Of a DNA stretch of 43,336 nucleotides, positions 39,649 to 43,336 are shown in pieces. The stretch is from Thiobacillus sp. (GTDB lineage Bacteria; Pseudomonadota; Gammaproteobacteria; Burkholderiales; Thiobacillaceae). Numbering within the stretch: position 1 is the stretch's first letter; each line of letters starts with the position of its first letter. The DNA lies in NCBI GenBank assembly GCA_019459325.1, contig JAIBFA010000052.1, positions 1 to 43,336 on the forward strand, in the 5' to 3' direction. Both the position numbers and the translations under genes were made by a program. The notes under the pieces are model-generated. The model worked only from the letters and a program-made list of their open reading frames with translations. It was not told the DNA's origin and searched no databases.

Positions 39649-42600
39649 TCACTCGCTCACCAGCACCAGCAGGTCCTGCCCGGCGCTCACCTGTCCGCCT
39701 TCGCGGCAGAACACCTTGTGGATGCGGCCGTCGCACGGCGCCATCACGGCGAATTCCATCTTCATCGATTCGACGATGACCAGCGGGTCGCCCTGCTTCA
39801 CGGCAGCGCCCTCCTCCACTTCGACTTTCCACACGTTGCCGGCGACGTGGCTGGCGATGGCGCGGCCGTTTTCCGGCAGGTCGAGTTCGCTGTCGGGCGC
39901 GGCTTCGGCCACGGTCAGGTCGCTGGCGTATTCGGCCTGGCCGCTGGCGCGCCAGCGCTCGCGCTCGGCGTCGAACGAGGCCTGCTGCTGCGTCTTGAAG
40001 GCGGTGATGGACGCACTGTTGTCGGCGAGAAACTGGTTGTATTCGCGCAGGCTGAAGCTGGTTTCTTCCACTTTCAATTGATAACGGCCAAGCGGGAAAT
40101 CCTCGCGGATTTTCAGCAGTTCTTCCTCACTCACCGGGAAGAATCGCACCTGGTCGAAGAAGCGCAACAGCCACGGCTTGCCGTCGGTGAAGTCGGCGGT
40201 CTGCCGCCAGCGATTCCACATCTGCAGCGTGCGGCCGACGAACTGGTAGCCGCCGGGGCCTTCCATGCCGTACACGCACATGTAGGCGCCGCCGATGCCG
40301 ACGGCATTTTCCGGGGTCCAGGTGCGCGCGGGGTTGTATTTGGTGGTGACGAGGCGATGGCGCGGATCGACCGGCGTCGCCACCGGGGCGCCGAGATACA
40401 CGTCGCCCAGGCCCATCACCAGGTAGCTGGCGTCTAAGACGATGCGCTTCACTTCATCGATGGAGTCGAGCCCGTTGATGCGGCGGATGAACTCGATGTT
40501 GCTCGGACACCAGGGCGCGTCCTTGCGCACCGACTGCATGTATTTCTCGATCGCCAGTTTGGTGGCGGCGTCGTCCCACGACAGCGGGATGTGCACGATG
40601 CGGGTGGGAACCTGCATGTCCTCGATCGCGGGCAACGCCTTTTCCGCGGCCAGAAGCAGGTCCATCAATTTGCTCAGCGGCAGCACGCGCGAATCGTAGT
40701 GCACCTGCAGCGAGCGGATGCCGGGCGTGAGGTCGAGGATGCCCGGCACGGCCATCGCCTGAAGATGCGTCATCAACGCATGCACGCGGAAGCGCAGGTT
40801 GAGGTCGAGCACCAGCGGGCCGTATTCGATGAGCAGGTATTTGTCGCCGGCGCGGCGGTAGGCGACGGCGACGGAGTTGTCGGTTTCGGGGGTGCGGTGC
40901 AGAACGGGTTCGGCGAGCGGCTCGGCATCGGGGACGAGCGCGGGCGCAGCCGGGGCAGCGAGGCTGGTGATGGCGGCATCCTGGGCCGCTTCTATGCGCT
41001 CGGCCTGCGCCTGGCTCAAACGCTTGAAGCGCACCGTATCGCCGGGACGCAACTGGCCCATCTTCCACAGCTCGGCCTGCACGATGGTGGCCGGGCAGAC
41101 GAAGCCGCCGAGGCTGGGGCCGTCCGGGCCCAGGATCACCGGCATGTCGCCGGTGAAGTCGACCGCGCCGATGGCGTAGGCGTTGTCGTGGATGTTGGAC
41201 GGATGCAGGCCGGCTTCGCCGCCATCCTTGCGCGCCCACTGCGGGCGTGGGCCGATCAGGCGCACGCCGGTGCGGCTGGAGTTGTAATGCACCTCCCAGT
41301 CGGTGGCGAAGAACATCTCGATATCGGCGTCGGTGAAGAAGTCCGGTGCGCCGTGCGGGCCGTAGAGCACGCCGATTTCCCAGGCGTGGGCGTAGGCGGG
41401 GATCAGAGCGGCGGGCAATGCGGTGTCGGTGTTCGAGACTTCCGCTGCCGGGATGTGCAGCACATCGCCGACCCGCAGCGTACGCCCGGCGTGGCCGCCA
41501 AATTGACCCAGCGTGAAAGTGGATTGGCTGCCGAGATACTCCGGCACGTCGAAGCCGCCGCGCACCGCGAGGTAGGTACGGCAGCCGGTGTCCTTGATCG
41601 CGCCGAGTTTCAGGATCGAACCGGCCTTCACCGCATGCGCCGCCCAGTTGGCAATCGCAACGCCGTCGAGCTCGGCGCCCATGTCGGCGCCGGCTAGCGC
41701 GATCCGCGCGTCGCAGTTGAAGCGCAGCGTGGGGCCGGCGACGGTCAGTTCGAGTCCGGCCGCGCCTTCGGCATTGCCGGCCAAGGTGTTGGCAAGCCGC
41801 AGCGCCAGCGCGTCCATCGGTCCCGACGGCGGCACGCCGACGTCCCAGTAGCCGGTGCGGCCCGGCCAATCCTGGATGCTGCTCTGTACGCCGGGTTCGA
41901 TGACGTCGATCGTCGCCGGGCGGTAGTGGAAGGCGTTGAGATAGCGCGTGGTCTGGCGCCCTTCCCTAAACACCGCGTCGCGCACGATCTGCGAAAGGTA
42001 GCCGAGGTTGGTCTCGATACCGGCGACGCGGGTGTTCGCCAGCACCTGCTGCATTTTTTCCAAGGCGTCAGCGCGGTCGCTTCCCTTGACGATGATCTTG
42101 GCCACCATCGGGTCGTAGAACGGTGGCACGTCCGAGCCGCGTTCGACCCAGGTTTCGATGCGCGCGTCGGCCGGGAATACCACTTCGGTCAGCACGCCGG
42201 CGGCGGGCTGGAAGTCCTTGCCCGGGTCTTCGGCGTAAAGGCGCACCTGCATCGATGCGCCCCTGGGATCGGCCTTGAAGCCGGCGAGATCGAGTTCACC
42301 GGCGGCTTCCCTCACCATCCATTCGACCAGATCGACACCGGTCACTTCCTCGGTGACACCGTGCTCGACCTGTAAGCGGGTGTTCACTTCCAGGAAATAG
42401 AATTCGCCGCTCAAGGTGTCGTAGACGAATTCGACCGTGCCGGCGGAACGGTAGCCTACGGCTTCGCCGAGGCGCACCGCCGTAGCCAGCAGGCTCGAAC
42501 GCTGAATATCGGTGAGGCCGGGTGCCGGGGTTTCCTCGATGACCTTCTGGTTGCGCCGCTGCACCGAACAGTCGCGCTCGCCCAGCGCGACCACATGACC

Positions 42601-43251
42601 TTTGCCGTCGCCGAAGATCTGCACCTCGATGTGGCGCGCGTGTTCGACGTACTTTTCGAGGAAGATGCCCGCTTCCTTGAAGTTGGCGCGCGCCAGCCGC
42701 TCGACCGACTGGAAGGCTTCGACCAGTTCGTCGGCGCTCCAGATCAGGCGCATGCCGATGCCGCCGCCTCCGGCGGTGCTCTTCAGCATCACCGGGTAGC
42801 CGATGCGCGCGGCCTCGGCCTGGGCGTGGCCGGCGTCGGAGAGCAGCCCGGAACCGGGCAGCAGCGGCACCTTGTTGTGCTCGGCCAGATCGCGCGCAGT
42901 GTGCTTGAGACCGAAGGCGCGCATCTGCTCGGGGCTCGGCCCGATGAAGGCGATGCCGGCGGCCGCGCAGTCCTCGGCGAAGCCGGGGTTCTCGGACAGG
43001 AAGCCGTAGCCGGGATGGATGGCCTGGGCGCCAGTGGCCTTGGCCGCTTCGAGGATTTTCTCGGCGCGCAGGTAGCTCTGCGCCGCCGGCGCGGGGCCGA
43101 TCTCGACCGCTTCGTCGGCGAGCCGCACGTGCAGGCTGTGGCGATCGGCCTCGGAATAGACGGCGACCGATTTCACCCCCATGGTGCGCAGGGTGCGGAT
43201 GATGCGGCAGGCGATGGCGCCGCGGTTGGCGATGAGAACCTTGTCGAACAT
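39649..43251 (-). CDS. uca: Urea carboxylase
   Basis: 1200-residue biotin enzyme converting urea, bicarbonate and ATP into allophanate. Biotin carboxylase domain about 1-450: MFDKVLIANRGAIACRIIR, HPGYGFLSENP, ATP-grasp loop KSTAGGGGIGMR, EVNTRLQVEHGVTEEVTG. Carboxyltransferase region about 455-1060, similar to KipA/KipI (PxpC/PxpB): IEPGVQSSIQDWPGRTGYWDVG, PSGPMDALALRLAN, GYGxx-type later segments and YGMEGPGGYQFVGRT. BCCP domain from about 1120 with biotinyl Lys1164 (VESMKMEF). Full length for a bacterial urea carboxylase. AAGGAAAAAT precedes ATG 43251. Followed by allophanate hydrolase. Confidence 0.97.
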   Translation of the reverse strand: MFDKVLIANRGAIACRIIRTLRTMGVKSVAVYSEADRHSLHVRLADEAVEIGPAPAAQSYLRAEKILEAAKATGAQAIHPGYGFLSENPGFAEDCAAAGIAFIGPSPEQMRAFGLKHTARDLAEHNKVPLLPGSGLLSDAGHAQAEAARIGYPVMLKSTAGGGGIGMRLIWSADELVEAFQSVERLARANFKEAGIFLEKYVEHARHIEVQIFGDGKGHVVALGERDCSVQRRNQKVIEETPAPGLTDIQRSSLLATAVRLGEAVGYRSAGTVEFVYDTLSGEFYFLEVNTRLQVEHGVTEEVTGVDLVEWMVREAAGELDLAGFKADPRGASMQVRLYAEDPGKDFQPAAGVLTEVVFPADARIETWVERGSDVPPFYDPMVAKIIVKGSDRADALEKMQQVLANTRVAGIETNLGYLSQIVRDAVFREGRQTTRYLNAFHYRPATIDVIEPGVQSSIQDWPGRTGYWDVGVPPSGPMDALALRLANTLAGNAEGAAGLELTVAGPTLRFNCDARIALAGADMGAELDGVAIANWAAHAVKAGSILKLGAIKDTGCRTYLAVRGGFDVPEYLGSQSTFTLGQFGGHAGRTLRVGDVLHIPAAEVSNTDTALPAALIPAYAHAWEIGVLYGPHGAPDFFTDADIEMFFATDWEVHYNSSRTGVRLIGPRPQWARKDGGEAGLHPSNIHDNAYAIGAVDFTGDMPVILGPDGPSLGGFVCPATIVQAELWKMGQLRPGDTVRFKRLSQAQAERIEAAQDAAITSLAAPAAPALVPDAEPLAEPVLHRTPETDNSVAVAYRRAGDKYLLIEYGPLVLDLNLRFRVHALMTHLQAMAVPGILDLTPGIRSLQVHYDSRVLPLSKLMDLLLAAEKALPAIEDMQVPTRIVHIPLSWDDAATKLAIEKYMQSVRKDAPWCPSNIEFIRRINGLDSIDEVKRIVLDASYLVMGLGDVYLGAPVATPVDPRHRLVTTKYNPARTWTPENAVGIGGAYMCVYGMEGPGGYQFVGRTLQMWNRWRQTADFTDGKPWLLRFFDQVRFFPVSEEELLKIREDFPLGRYQLKVEETSFSLREYNQFLADNSASITAFKTQQQASFDAERERWRASGQAEYASDLTVAEAAPDSELDLPENGRAIASHVAGNVWKVEVEEGAAVKQGDPLVIVESMKMEFAVMAPCDGRIHKVFCREGGQVSAGQDLLVLVSE

Positions 43252-43336
43252 ATTTTTCCTTGCGGGTCGTCCCGCTCCGGAGAGGCTGAATAACCTACTG
43301 CGCGAACACAGGGCGGTGTTGCGCGGTGCTCGGAAT
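43252..43336 (-). other. Upstream edge of the urea carboxylase operon
   Basis: The last 85 bases hold the urea carboxylase ribosome site. One minus-strand frame from the window edge ends at a TAG (43295-43297) and could be the tail of an upstream gene; urea carboxylase-associated proteins often sit here, but 13 codons are too few to tell. Confidence 0.3.

Overview
The window is GC-rich chromosomal DNA from a betaproteobacterium. A DUF1840 protein, the TssQ-like lipoprotein, the UCA/allophanate-hydrolase pair and many small envelope-stress genes fit the Nitrosomonadales/Thiobacillaceae neighbourhood, but the genus is my inference and not shown by the sequence. I see no rRNA or tRNA gene, CRISPR array, intact insertion sequence or prophage.

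1-10.6 kb: a UbiA-family prenyltransferase; an L,D-transpeptidase-like membrane protein; a two-repeat DUF1566 protein; a CPA1-type cation/proton antiporter; small zinc-ribbon, DUF1840 and DUF3309 proteins; a lipoprotein-type cardiolipin synthase; a collagen-like lipoprotein; and exported proteins of unknown function. 10.6-21.1 kb: a REC-PAS-PAS-GGDEF-EAL c-di-GMP protein, then envelope genes. These are an OmpA/DUF4398 lipoprotein pair, a BON lipoprotein, a yqjD-yqjE-yqjK-like operon, TrhA (hemolysin III family), a LapA-like protein, YceH, a DUF3943 protein, a YajG-like lipoprotein and a YbhB/YbcL protein. The region looks like a stress and envelope-maintenance neighbourhood.

21.2-25.0 kb: a compact divergent signalling cassette. 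A Ser/Thr kinase with a transmembrane segment and PEGA domain is followed by a TssQ-like TPR lipoprotein. Facing away are a PP2C phosphatase and a double-FHA protein. It resembles the post-translational regulators of type VI secretion, but no T6SS structural gene is in the window. The cassette lies between an intact ybhB-like gene and a second, truncated copy of that gene's 3' end, which suggests insertion or duplication.

25.2-37.6 kb, all on the minus strand: an expanded Kdp potassium system. A likely KdpE-activated promoter precedes a 29-residue membrane microprotein, kdpF, kdpA, kdpB and kdpC, then a 42-residue membrane microprotein translationally coupled to a TorF-type outer-membrane porin. 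After a terminator come an EIIA-Ntr-like PTS protein, two small unknown genes, a large CorA-like protein and kdpD-kdpE. Together these suggest a potassium module spanning outer membrane, inner membrane and regulation, with its own EIIA-Ntr input.

37.8-43.25 kb: allophanate hydrolase and urea carboxylase, the two-enzyme ATP-dependent urea degradation pathway. The upstream gene of that operon is cut off by the window end.

The strongest candidates for something new are the expanded kdp locus (EIIA-Ntr, porin, microproteins and CorA-like protein) and the kinase/phosphatase/FHA/TssQ cassette with its flanking ybhB duplication and a shared T-x-(I/L)-I-x-Q-A motif.
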